Notes: generated by a model not told the origin, from the sequence alone. 5,967 bases of DNA from CAYGZM01 sp964354365 (GCA_964354365.1 CAYGZM010000200.1:1-5967); one strand, 5' to 3'; shown: positions 1 through 5,966, numbered from the stretch's first letter. A program made the numbers and translations.

Positions 1-942
1 CAAATCGTTCATTCCTGCATCGACTATGACGAATTCCTTGGCGCCTCCGCGCTTCGTGTAAAGCACGCGGGTCAGCAGTATGCCTGCGTTGGCCGAGATG
101 CTTTTTCCCGGTTCGAGTATGAGGCTAAGGTTCTTGTCTTTCAGTAATGGGACGATGCCCGCGGCGTATTCGTCCGCCGATGGTACGGTGTCGGACTCGT
201 AGTCGGCGCCGTAGCCGCCGCCGAGGTCAAGGGCTTCGACAGCGTGCCCGTTGCTGCGAAGCCGCTCGATGAGCGGAAGAATCTTTTCCACAGCTTCCAC
301 GTAGGGGTCGATCTTCTTGCCGCCCGTTCCGAGGTGGACATGAATTGCCGAGAGCATAACGGCACCGTTGCCACCGTAATCGGCGAATACCTTCTGCGCC
401 CGTTCAATATCGACGCCGAATTTTGTCTCCTTCCTGCCGGTGGTCAGGAACGTATGGGTCTTGTAATCAATGTCGGGGTTGACACGCAGGGCGGCCCTGG
501 GCCGCCTATCGTGAGCTGATGTATTCCGTTTAGCCAGTCGAATCAGGTTTTCCAGCTCGGCTTCGGATTCGATATTGAAATAGCCGATGCCGGCGTTCAG
601 CGCCTCGATGATTTCGCGGTCCGTCTTGCCGACGCCTGCATAGACGATTTTCGCCGGGTCGCCGCCAGCCTGCAGAACGCGATACAGCTCGCCGCCGCTG
701 ACAATGTCGAACCCGCTGCCTTGTTCGGCGAGGAGCCTGAGGATATTTATATTGCCGCAGGCCTTGACGGAGTAGCAGATTGTGGTGTCAAGCCCAGCGT
801 AGGCCTTCTGAATCCTCTGCAAATGCTTAGTGAAGGTTGCCTTGCTATAGATGTAAGCCGGCGTTCCGACCTCGGCGGCGATCCGCTCAACGTCAACATT
901 CTCCGCGAATAGCTTACCATTTTTGTAATTGAAGTAGTCCAT
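1..942 (-). CDS. lysA: Diaminopimelate decarboxylase, 3' end outside the window
   Basis: PLP enzyme converting meso-diaminopimelate to L-lysine plus CO2, the last step of lysine synthesis in the cytoplasm. I translated the strand from the ATG at 942: 314 codons stay open to the window edge with no frameshift. Visible family signatures are CYSVKA with the PLP Schiff-base lysine at K60, IHVHLGTG (residues 200-207, alanine-racemase-like barrel; many relatives read HxHIGSQ), DLGGGYG (239-245, phosphate-binding glycine loop), EPGKS (277-281, usually EPGRS) and DAGMNDL (308-314). About 100 C-terminal residues, including the catalytic Cys of the CES motif, lie beyond base 1. The start fits the family's N-terminus, and a weak GAGAG Shine-Dalgarno lies 9 nt upstream. 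A possible promoter is at 1007-1034. Arginine/ornithine decarboxylases of the same fold are an alternative, but the motifs and spacing fit LysA best. Confidence 0.93.
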   Translation of the reverse strand, partial: MDYFNYKNGKLFAENVDVERIAAEVGTPAYIYSKATFTKHLQRIQKAYAGLDTTICYSVKACGNINILRLLAEQGSGFDIVSGGELYRVLQAGGDPAKIVYAGVGKTDREIIEALNAGIGYFNIESEAELENLIRLAKRNTSAHDRRPRAALRVNPDIDYKTHTFLTTGRKETKFGVDIERAQKVFADYGGNGAVMLSAIHVHLGTGGKKIDPYVEAVEKILPLIERLRSNGHAVEALDLGGGYGADYESDTVPSADEYAAGIVPLLKDKNLSLILEPGKSISANAGILLTRVLYTKRGGAKEFVIVDAGMNDL

Positions 943-1006
943 ATTGTTATTCTCTCTGCAAAGCAGCCTTTCGAATGCATAGATACGTATGCTATTACCG
1001 GCAAGT

Positions 1007-1034
1007 AGTATAAGGAATCGAAAGTAAATTGCAA
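1007..1034 (-). promoter_or_regulatory. Candidate sigma-70-type promoter of lysA
   Basis: On the minus strand, TTGCAA (1034-1029; 4/6 match to the -35 consensus) is followed after 16 bp by TATACT (1012-1007; 5/6 match to the -10). Transcription would start near position 1000, giving a leader of about 58 nt before the lysA ATG at 942. This is a consensus match by eye; short hexamers occur by chance, so support is moderate only. Confidence 0.4.
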
Positions 1035-1251
1035 GAAGGCATGTGGCGGGCGAAGCGGGACAAGAACGGTTCCTGGCGTGGGACGGCCAACCGCCCGTGC
1101 TCAAGACGGCGCTGGTTTTGGAGAACAAGAGCAACAACGAGGCATTGAGTCATCAAGAACAGATGTCCGTGGAATACCTTTTGCCGCCTTGTTGCGCCAC
1201 GATACGTTTGTCGCTCGCAGTGAGAGATGGGATGGTTGGTGTGCGGTGTAT
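1035..1251. other. Intergenic stretch without a supportable gene
   Basis: This stretch upstream of lysA is GC-richer than the other spacers and is open in several frames on both strands. The open frames that cover it (roughly 1043-1336 and 1078-1365 plus; 995-1342 minus) all read straight through the terminator hairpin at 1252-1294. They have no recognisable domain, and the two plus-strand ones have no good ribosome site. I see no RNA gene. It may be decayed coding sequence or a plain spacer. Confidence 0.5.
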
Positions 1252-1294
1252 AAAAACGGAAGGCTTTGTCCTGATGACAAAGCCTTCCGTTTTT
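1252..1294. terminator. Perfect-stem intrinsic terminator, potentially bidirectional
   Basis: The arm 1252-1270 is perfectly complementary to 1276-1294, giving a 19-bp stem with a 5-nt loop (CTGAT). The inner part of the stem is GC-containing (CGGAAGGCTTTGTC), and its outer 5 bp are A:T pairs. Read on either strand, the hairpin ends in a run of 5-6 T. On the minus strand it sits 116-158 nt beyond the stop of the lysine-rich mini-gene (1410) and would end that transcript before the lysA promoter. No plus-strand gene ends just before it, so the minus-strand role is the more likely one. Confidence 0.88.
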
Positions 1295-1409
1295 TGCATA
1301 ACCTGCCGCAGTCTCGGTTTTCCGGAGTGCGGCTGAATCCACCGGTTTACCCGGCAGCCCGCTGAAATCCCATACAGATACAGGGGCGGGCTTTCGTTCA
1401 ATCGTTATG

Positions 1410-1484
1410 CTATTTTTTCTTCTTGGCTTTCTTCTTTGTTGCTTTCTTTTTTGCTGTTTTCTTCTTAGCTTTCTTTTTCGCCAT
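1410..1484 (-). CDS. 24-residue lysine-rich basic miniprotein
   Basis: The ATG at 1484 opens 24 codons ending in TAG at 1410. The product has 16 Lys, 5 Ala, 2 Thr and the initiator Met, with a near-regular pattern of KKK blocks separated by A, T, TA or AT, beginning MAKKKAKKKT. It has no acidic or hydrophobic core. A perfect anti-Shine-Dalgarno complement (AAGGAGGTGA, 1500-1491) stands 6 nt before the ATG, the strongest ribosome site in the window, and a strong terminator follows at 1252-1294. Lys codons are split evenly (8 AAA, 8 AAG), which argues against a simple A-tract slip repeat. Its composition resembles the (A/T/P)KKK tails of histone H1-like bacterial proteins, so nucleic-acid or polyanion binding is a reasonable guess, not a demonstrated function. 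A TATAAG box at 1601-1596 on this strand could be its -10, but I see no good -35. Confidence 0.75.
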   Translation of the reverse strand: MAKKKAKKKTAKKKATKKKAKKKK

Positions 1485-1490
1485 AGGTTT

Positions 1491-1500
1491 TCACCTCCTT
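1491..1500 (-). promoter_or_regulatory. Consensus Shine-Dalgarno of the lysine-rich mini-gene
   Basis: The minus strand reads AAGGAGGTGA, fully complementary to the 3' end of 16S rRNA, with 6 nt between it and the ATG at 1484. It is listed because it decides that the very short reading frame is a translated gene. The other genes here have weak or no such site. Confidence 0.85.
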
Positions 1501-2013
1501 TTGGCTGACTGAATCCTTCTGACTATTCTTGAGATCACAACACTGATTAACATATAAGAGCTTCGTCAAAAGAACTAAACAAAAAAGCCAATAATCTTAT
1601 ACATATTTTTTATCGTCCAAAACTCTAACAATACTTGACAAAAATTTTCCTGTCGGCATTTTACACCGGGGCGCATTTTGTTTATCATATCGTTCGGTAA
1701 AACATCGCGACCTGGTTTTCGTGCGAGTGACATTTTTGGCGAAGCTGAAAAAATACTCTCTTTCTATAATGCCTGTTCGATGCGGTCTATTCGACTTATG
1801 GGCGGATTTCGCCGTTTTTGAATGTAAAAGAGCGTTTCTCAGAATGTCACCATATATGCCTTCGGCGTGTTTTTGCCGAACAATGTTTTGATAGTTGCGT
1901 GATTGAAGTGTGCGTGCTATTCTCGCCCGTCGATTTGTTTGTTTGCAGGGCCGGGCGAAATTCGCCTCTGAAAATTTTTTGAGAAAAACACACAGTTTGC
2001 TTGTTAAGTCTTT
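1501..2013. other. Long AT-rich spacer between divergent mini-gene and nadD
   Basis: These 513 bp hold no supportable reading frame on either strand. What can be seen is a possible plus-strand promoter at 1660-1688, and a second weaker one with TTGCGT (1895-1900), a 17-bp spacer, and TGC plus TATTCT (1918-1923, extended -10 style). There is an isolated TATAAT at 1765-1770 without a good -35. Small hairpins are TTCGGC/GCCGAA (1861-1866 with 1875-1880) and TCGCCCG/CGGGCGA (1923-1929 with 1952-1958). The minus strand supplies the promoter region and leader of the lysine-rich mini-gene. I recognise no riboswitch class, tRNA or known small RNA here. Confidence 0.6.
1660..1688 (+). promoter_or_regulatory. 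Candidate sigma-70-type promoter toward nadD
   Basis: TTTACA (1660-1665; 5/6 to TTGACA), a 17-bp spacer, and TATCAT (1683-1688; 5/6 to TATAAT). The predicted start near 1695 would give nadD an untranslated leader of about 320 nt, or would drive an unannotated RNA in that interval. Good by spacing and match, but untested and from inspection only. Confidence 0.38.
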
Positions 2014-2594
2014 ATGGCAAAGAGAAGAATAGCATTATTCGGCGGCACGTTTGACCCGGTTCATCTTGGCCACACTGCTGTTGCTTCTGATGCCGCCGGA
2101 CAGATTGGCGCAAAGAAAGTCATCTTTGTTCCGGCGAAGCGCTCTCCGCTTAAAGGTTCTCTGCCGAAGGCTGATGATGAGCATCGTCTTGCTATGATAG
2201 CGATTGCGATCGCTGAGAATAGCAGCTTTGCCGTAAGTGATTACGAGCTGAGAAAGCCGGCGCCGAGTTACACATTGGAGACGGTCCGCAAGTTTCAAGC
2301 TGACTATGGGAGCGATGCTGTGATCTGTTGGCTGGTGGGCGCCGACGGCGTAAATGATCTTCAGCATTGGTTTGCTATTGAGGAGCTGATTGACGCCTGC
2401 AATCTCTGTACCATGTACAGGGCCGGCTGCAAACCGCCCGATTTTGGCAGATTCGAGGGCGTCTGGGGCAGTCGGCGGGTCGAGAAACTCCATCGAAACG
2501 TTATCAAGACTCCCTTGGTTGACGTGAGCAGCACGGAAATACGCGAGAGATTGGCCGCCGGCGGCGACGTGACCGATATGCTGCACCCCGGAGT
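2014..2594 (+). CDS. nadD: Nicotinate-nucleotide adenylyltransferase, 3' end lost in assembly gap
   Basis: Transfers AMP from ATP to nicotinate mononucleotide to form deamido-NAD, a cytoplasmic step of NAD(P) synthesis. The N-terminus carries the nucleotidyltransferase signature GGTFDPVHLGH (residues 10-20, with the HxGH ATP-binding element). Family landmarks follow: FVPAKRSPLKG (38-48), SYTLET (85-90), WLVGADGVNDLQHW (106-119) and the late SSTEIRERL (172-180, second nucleotide-binding motif). The 193 full codons plus the GT of a probable Val codon run into the Ns. NadD proteins are usually about 190-215 residues, so only some 10-20 are missing. The ATG at 2014 is the first possible start, because an in-frame TAA lies at 2005-2007. 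I see no Shine-Dalgarno before it. It is convergent with hypB across the gap, with no functional link to the hyp genes. Confidence 0.94.
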
Positions 2595-2694
2595 NNNNNN
2601 NNNNNNNNNNNNNNNNNNNNNNNNNNNNNNNNNNNNNNNNNNNNNNNNNNNNNNNNNNNNNNNNNNNNNNNNNNNNNNNNNNNNNNNNNNNNNN
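2595..2694. other. Assembly gap of exactly 100 N
   Basis: A run of exactly 100 unknown bases, the usual placeholder for a scaffold gap of unknown length. nadD enters from the left lacking roughly 10-20 residues, and hypB enters from the right lacking roughly 70-80 (estimated from usual family lengths). About 250-300 bp at least are therefore missing and the printed length is not real. Any translation running through the Ns is an artefact. Confidence 0.95.
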
Positions 2695-3128
2695 TCGCCC
2701 TCGGCTACCGAGAGCACGACGATCTTGCCGTGTTCGCCGAGGTCGAAATCCGACGGGCAGACGAGGTTGCCCACGTTCTCGACAAAAATCAAATCCAGGT
2801 CTTTGACGGGCAGCTCTTTTAATGCGGAGCTCACCTGGGCTGCAGAGAGATGACAGGCGCCATCGGTGTTTATCTGGACAACGGGGGCTTTTGTCAGGCG
2901 GATTCTCTGGGCGTCTATGTCCGTTTGAATATCGCCCTCAATCACGCCGATCTTTATCCTGTCCTTCAAATCGCAAATTGTTCTTGTCAAAATTGTCGTC
3001 TTGCCCGAGCCGGGGGACGAAATCATATTGAGGCACAATTTTTTGTGCTCCCTGAAAAACAAGACGTTTTCAAAGGCGTACCTTTCATTCTCACTTAGAA
3101 TCTTCTTGCCGACGTTGACTTTCTTCAT
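2695..3128 (-). CDS. hypB: Hydrogenase nickel-insertion GTPase HypB, C-terminus lost in gap
   Basis: SIMIBI-class GTPase that works with HypA to put Ni into the [NiFe]-hydrogenase large subunit. 144 codons are visible from the ATG at 3128. They show the P-loop SSPGSGKTT (37-45), EGDIQTDIDAQRI (64-76), and GACHLSA with Cys92-His93 (family often CHLDA). FVENVGNLVCP (115-125) contributes Cys124. These Cys/His positions correspond to the inter-subunit metal site known in HypB structures. The NKxD guanine-specificity motif falls in the gap. The protein starts directly with MKKVNVGKKI and lacks both the His-rich stretch and the CxxCGC nickel site found at some HypB N-termini, so it is the short type. 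The ATG is 4 nt after the hypA stop, without a clear Shine-Dalgarno, which suggests coupled translation. hypB is the last visible gene of the cluster. Confidence 0.94.
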
Positions 3129-3132
3129 AGCG

Positions 3133-3477
3133 TTAGTCCGTTTGAAATTCGATTTCCTCTAAAACCAAAGCGGCGTCCGGCAGCAAATCGAATTCCTCAC
3201 TGCCGCATTTGGAGCACTTAGGCTCCGCAAATTCGACGTCGAAGACTTCGCTGCAACTTCCACATCGCGCCTGCATCGGCTTATGCTCTATAACCAGTTT
3301 CATTCCTTCGCACGGCGTGTCTTTGGCGAGGGCGCCGAAGGCGAAACTGAGCGCTTCGTCATTGACCGCGGAGAGCTTTCCGCAGCTTATTCTGGCCCCT
3401 ATGGGCTTTGCATTGTGCTTTGCAGCCTCCCGGTATATTGTCGCCAGCAGACTCTGGGCCACCATCGCCTCGTGCAT
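3133..3477 (-). CDS. hypA: Hydrogenase nickel metallochaperone HypA
   Basis: 114-residue nickel chaperone that binds Ni through its N-terminus and hands it, with HypB, to the hydrogenase large subunit. It begins MHEAMVAQSLL, where His2 and Glu3 are the hallmark Ni-binding end of the family. The zinc domain is visible as CGSC (72-75) and CSKC (88-91). The open frame extends upstream for 54 more codons overlapping hypE, but the ATG at 3477 is chosen for two reasons: the Ni site must be N-terminal, and a GAGGA site (3489-3485) stands 7 nt before it, too close to the alternative ATG at 3483. The start overlaps the hypE stop by one base (TGATG), indicating translational coupling. Length matches the usual 113-120 residues. 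Confidence 0.95.
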   Translation of the reverse strand: MHEAMVAQSLLATIYREAAKHNAKPIGARISCGKLSAVNDEALSFAFGALAKDTPCEGMKLVIEHKPMQARCGSCSEVFDVEFAEPKCSKCGSEEFDLLPDAALVLEEIEFQTD

Positions 3478-4496
3478 CAGCATATCCTCGGAAGCTCTCG
3501 TCCGTACGGCATCTGCACGACCCTTCTTCCGCCGATCTTGGTTATCAGCTCCACCGTGGGTATATCGCGAGTTTGGACGACTTGCCCTATTATGGCTGCG
3601 TCGGGGCCGAGCGGATGATTCCTGCAGATATTCAGACAATCATCGGCGGATTCAGGCGAGACAATCACGACGAACTTGCCTTCGTTTGCGATTTCAAGGA
3701 CATCGAAGCCGAGCATATCGGCTGCCGCCTGGACGGTTGGATTGACGGGAATATCCGCCTCGCGGATTTCGATGCTCAGTCCGCTCGTTCGTGATACCTC
3801 GTTGAGGGTTGCAGCCAACCCGCCGCGTGTCGGGTCCCGCATAAACTTTATGCCGTTTGTGTTCTCCAGCAGTCTGCAGGTGAGGTCCGCCAGCCCGGCA
3901 CAGTCGCTTTGCAGTTGCGACTCAAACTTGATGCCTTCGCGCTGCGAGATTATGGTCATGCCGTGGTCGCCTATCGTGCCGTTGATGATGATCTTATCGC
4001 CGGGGGTGATCCTGTCGCAGCCTAATTCGACCCCGGGCAATCTCACGCCGATCCCTGCGGTGTTTATGAATATCTTCTCCGCTGCGCCAGCCTCGACCGT
4101 CTTGGTGTCGCCGGTCACGATGCTGACTTTGTTCTGGGAGGCCGCCTGGGCGATACTTGTTAGAATCTTCTCCAACAGCTCAAATTCGAGGCCCTCTTCG
4201 ATTATGAGCGATAATGACAGGGCAAGGGGCCTCGATCCGGCGACGGCCAGATCATTTACGGTCCCGCAAACGGCGAGCTTGCCGATGTCTCCGCCGTTGA
4301 AGAACAATGGCTTTACAACATAGCTGTCCGTGGTGAAGCATATCCGGCCGGAAGGGAGATTGAGCTTCGCCGAATCAGCCAGCTCTGCGAGTGTATCGTT
4401 CTTCAGCCTGGGCAAGATGTGGCGCCGGATCAAATCGCCGGACAATTGACCGCCGCCGCCGTGCGCAAGCAGGATTCTATCGTGTTTGGCAGTCAT
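3477..4496 (-). CDS. hypE: Carbamoyl dehydratase HypE (cyanide-ligand synthesis)
   Basis: 339-residue PurM/AIR-synthase-fold protein. HypF loads a carbamoyl group on its C-terminal Cys, and HypE dehydrates it with ATP to a thiocyanate for transfer to iron on HypC-HypD. Seen: LLAHGGGGQLS (9-19), TTDSYVVKPLFFNGGDIG (55-72), CGTVNDLAVAG (77-87), GDTKTV (129-134), GDHGM (176-180), FMRDPTRGGLAATLNE (218-233), NEGKF (271-275), and the terminus PRIC with the catalytic Cys339 as last residue. The frame is open 23 codons further upstream, but the ATG at 4496 matches the family N-terminus and overlaps the hypD stop as ATGA, a 4-nt overlap typical of coupled translation. An AAGGAA site lies 12 nt upstream. 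hypF, its required partner, is not in the window. Confidence 0.96.
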   Translation of the reverse strand: MTAKHDRILLAHGGGGQLSGDLIRRHILPRLKNDTLAELADSAKLNLPSGRICFTTDSYVVKPLFFNGGDIGKLAVCGTVNDLAVAGSRPLALSLSLIIEEGLEFELLEKILTSIAQAASQNKVSIVTGDTKTVEAGAAEKIFINTAGIGVRLPGVELGCDRITPGDKIIINGTIGDHGMTIISQREGIKFESQLQSDCAGLADLTCRLLENTNGIKFMRDPTRGGLAATLNEVSRTSGLSIEIREADIPVNPTVQAAADMLGFDVLEIANEGKFVVIVSPESADDCLNICRNHPLGPDAAIIGQVVQTRDIPTVELITKIGGRRVVQMPYGRELPRIC

Positions 4497-5572
4497 TGCT
4501 CGCGTCTTTTCCTTCGGGCGTACTTGAACCACGCCGCACAGGCCCCCTCTGAGCTTACCATACAAGCGCCGACCGGTTCTTCGGGCGTGCAGCTTTTTTC
4601 AAAGAGGCTGCATTGCGGCGGCTCTATCAGGCCGCACAGAACTTCGCCGCATCGACAGCCTTTTCTCTCCTCGGCCGGTATTTCGGCGATGTTGAATCGC
4701 CTGAGTGCATCAAACCGACTGTATTTGTCTCTGAGCTTGAGCGTGCTTCTTTCTATCTTTCCCAACCCTCGCCAGTAGCCGTCCGCCGGCTCGAAGCACT
4801 CGGCGATGATTTTTTGCGCAGCAGTGTTGCCCTGTTCGGTCACAACGGCGGCGTACATCGATTTTAGCTCCGCTTTACCGGCTGAAAGCTGCCGACAGAT
4901 TTCAGCAAGTGCTTCGATTATCTGCATCGGCTCGAAGCCGGCCACCACGCACGGCCGACCGAAATCTTCCACTATCTCGGCGAAGGCCCCGTAGCCGATT
5001 ATCACGCTGACGTGCCCTGGGCAGAGAAAGGCATCTATGTTGTTGTTCTTTGCGGACAGCAGCGCCCGCATCGCCGGTACGACGAGCTTGTGCCCGCTCA
5101 AAATGTAGAAATTGTCGATGGCCTGTTCGCCGGCCTCCTTTACCACCACGGCGGTCGCCGGCGCGGTCGTTTCAAAACCGACCGCGACGAAGACGACATT
5201 CTTATTCGGATTGTCTTTCGCCAATTGCAGCGCATCTTCGCTGCTCAAGACGACCTTGACATTGGCTCGTGGTTTGGTTTCCAAAGAGCCGCCTTTGCCG
5301 GGGACGCGAATCATATCGCCATAAGTTGCGATCAGACAATCATCCCGGTCCGCCAATTGCAGGACGGTATCGATATAGCTCTGGTCGGTAACGCAGACCG
5401 GACAGCCCGGCCCCGATAGAAGTTTGAGTTTCTCGGGCAGGGCGGACTTAATGCCGCTGCGGAAGATTGAGACCGTGTGCGTCCCGCAGACCTCCATTAT
5501 ATTGATTTGCCGGCGCAAGGTCTTGCAGGCGACCTCCATGATTTCCTGTGCTTTCTTGATCCTGTCGAGCAT
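4493..5572 (-). CDS. hypD: Hydrogenase maturation Fe-S protein HypD
   Basis: 359-residue [4Fe-4S] protein that forms a complex with HypC and is the scaffold on which Fe(CN)2CO is assembled for [NiFe]-hydrogenase. Conserved landmarks are MEVCGTHT with Cys29 (26-33), GPGCPVC with Cys57 and Cys60 (54-60), GFETTAPAT (132-140), and LCPGHVSVIIG (183-193). The Cys-rich C-terminus (Cys306, 308, 313, 321, 328, 337, 345) holds the cluster ligands. Start: the ATG at 5572 is chosen. A TTG at 5596 would add eight residues encoded by the flanking AT-rich repeat. Neither has a visible Shine-Dalgarno. Cys29 is some 10 residues closer to the N-terminus than the matching Cys in well-studied HypDs (about 38-41), so the N-terminus is short. 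The gene overlaps hypE by 4 nt. Confidence 0.95.
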   Translation of the reverse strand: MLDRIKKAQEIMEVACKTLRRQINIMEVCGTHTVSIFRSGIKSALPEKLKLLSGPGCPVCVTDQSYIDTVLQLADRDDCLIATYGDMIRVPGKGGSLETKPRANVKVVLSSEDALQLAKDNPNKNVVFVAVGFETTAPATAVVVKEAGEQAIDNFYILSGHKLVVPAMRALLSAKNNNIDAFLCPGHVSVIIGYGAFAEIVEDFGRPCVVAGFEPMQIIEALAEICRQLSAGKAELKSMYAAVVTEQGNTAAQKIIAECFEPADGYWRGLGKIERSTLKLRDKYSRFDALRRFNIAEIPAEERKGCRCGEVLCGLIEPPQCSLFEKSCTPEEPVGACMVSSEGACAAWFKYARRKRREQ

Positions 5573-5580
5573 ATAGCAAA

Positions 5581-5720
5581 TAAATTCGAATATCAAATAT
5601 CGAAATCCGAAACAAATTCAAATGCCCGGAATTCAAAATTCTAAACGTTTTGAACCTTTGACATTTGAATTTTGATATTGTTTAGAATTTAGGATTTCGT
5701 GCTTTGTATTTCAGATTTCG
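5581..5720. repeat. AT-rich nested inverted-repeat element between hypC and hypD
   Basis: About 140 bp with composition unlike the genes around it, built from overlapping AT-rich words such as GAATATCAAA, CGAAATCC and CAAATTCAAATG. Perfect inverted pairs are 5614-5624 with 5662-5672 (11 bp), 5636-5646 with 5680-5690 (11 bp), 5589-5597 with 5671-5679 (9 bp) and 5601-5608 with 5692-5699 (8 bp). These pairs cross rather than form one clean hairpin. GATTTCGT also recurs directly (5693-5700 and 5713-5720). It resembles dispersed AT-rich intergenic repeats I associate with Planctomycetota and other environmental genomes; that likeness is from memory and unverified. Only one copy is in the window. 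Confidence 0.6.
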
Positions 5721-5723
5721 TAT

Positions 5724-5966
5724 CTATCCTGAAACGTTGTTTGGTGTTCTTTCAAACTTGGCGATCTCCGCCAGAAGTTCCCATGTCGTTTTCGCCTCCT
5801 CTTCATCGACGAGCGAAATGGCGAAACCCGCGTGTATGAGGACAAGGTTGCCTACCTTCGCCTCCGGCAGCAGCGTAGTCTTGGCCTTGAAGCGGTTGCC
5901 CATCGCGTCAACCACCGCAATATCCTTGTCAAGCTCGATTATCCTTGCCGGTATTGCCAAACACAT
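5724..5966 (-). CDS. hypC: Hydrogenase maturation chaperone HypC
   Basis: 80-residue OB-fold-like chaperone that carries the Fe(CN)2CO unit with HypD and binds the hydrogenase large-subunit precursor. It begins MCLAIPARI; Cys2, exposed after Met removal, is the essential iron-binding residue. LVLIHAGFAI (41-50) contains the conserved His45, and DEEEA (54-58) is the usual late acidic stretch. Length is normal for HypC/HupF. The gene is complete, with the ATG at 5966 one base from the window edge and TAG at 5724, but its ribosome site and promoter lie outside. It is first of the visible hypC-D-E-A-B order, and is separated from hypD by 151 bp of repeat. No terminator with a T-run is apparent there, so cotranscription with hypD remains likely but unproven. 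Confidence 0.95.
   Translation of the reverse strand: MCLAIPARIIELDKDIAVVDAMGNRFKAKTTLLPEAKVGNLVLIHAGFAISLVDEEEAKTTWELLAEIAKFERTPNNVSG

Noticed and set aside
1043..1365. Plus-strand frames of about 95 codons over the terminator region
   Set aside because: They read through the perfect terminator hairpin, lack a good ribosome site and have no recognisable domain.
1410..1484. The lysine-rich frame as a mere A/T-rich microsatellite
   Set aside because: Mixed AAA/AAG use, an exact ATG-to-stop frame and a perfect Shine-Dalgarno at correct spacing argue for a real gene.
1635..1640. TTGACA as a -35 box of a plus-strand promoter
   Set aside because: No acceptable -10 at 16-18 bp; the TTTACA/TATCAT pair just downstream fits better.
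2035..2586. 183-codon minus-strand frame opposite nadD
   Set aside because: It lies wholly within nadD, whose motifs are unambiguous, and shows no domain of its own.
2014..2853. A 279-codon plus-strand frame running from nadD through the Ns into the far side
   Set aside because: It is only open because N codons are not read as stops; the right-hand part is antisense to hypB. The real nadD ends inside the gap.
2361..3128. A 255-codon hypB frame extending through the Ns into the nadD side
   Set aside because: Same artefact: the part left of 2595 is antisense to nadD.
3478..3639. N-terminal extension of hypA by 54 residues
   Set aside because: It overlaps hypE in another frame, is Arg-rich without family likeness, and would bury the N-terminal Ni-binding His2; a GAGGA site supports the ATG at 3477.
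3676..4323. 215-codon plus-strand frame opposite hypE
   Set aside because: Shadow of hypE; hypE has all its family motifs, including the C-terminal Cys.
5448..5636. 62-codon minus-strand frame starting inside the AT-rich repeat
   Set aside because: Most of it overlaps hypD in another frame, and its start is repeat sequence with no ribosome site.
5581..5720. CRISPR array
   Set aside because: The repeats are short, crossing inverted words without regular direct repeats or unique spacers, and no cas gene is nearby.
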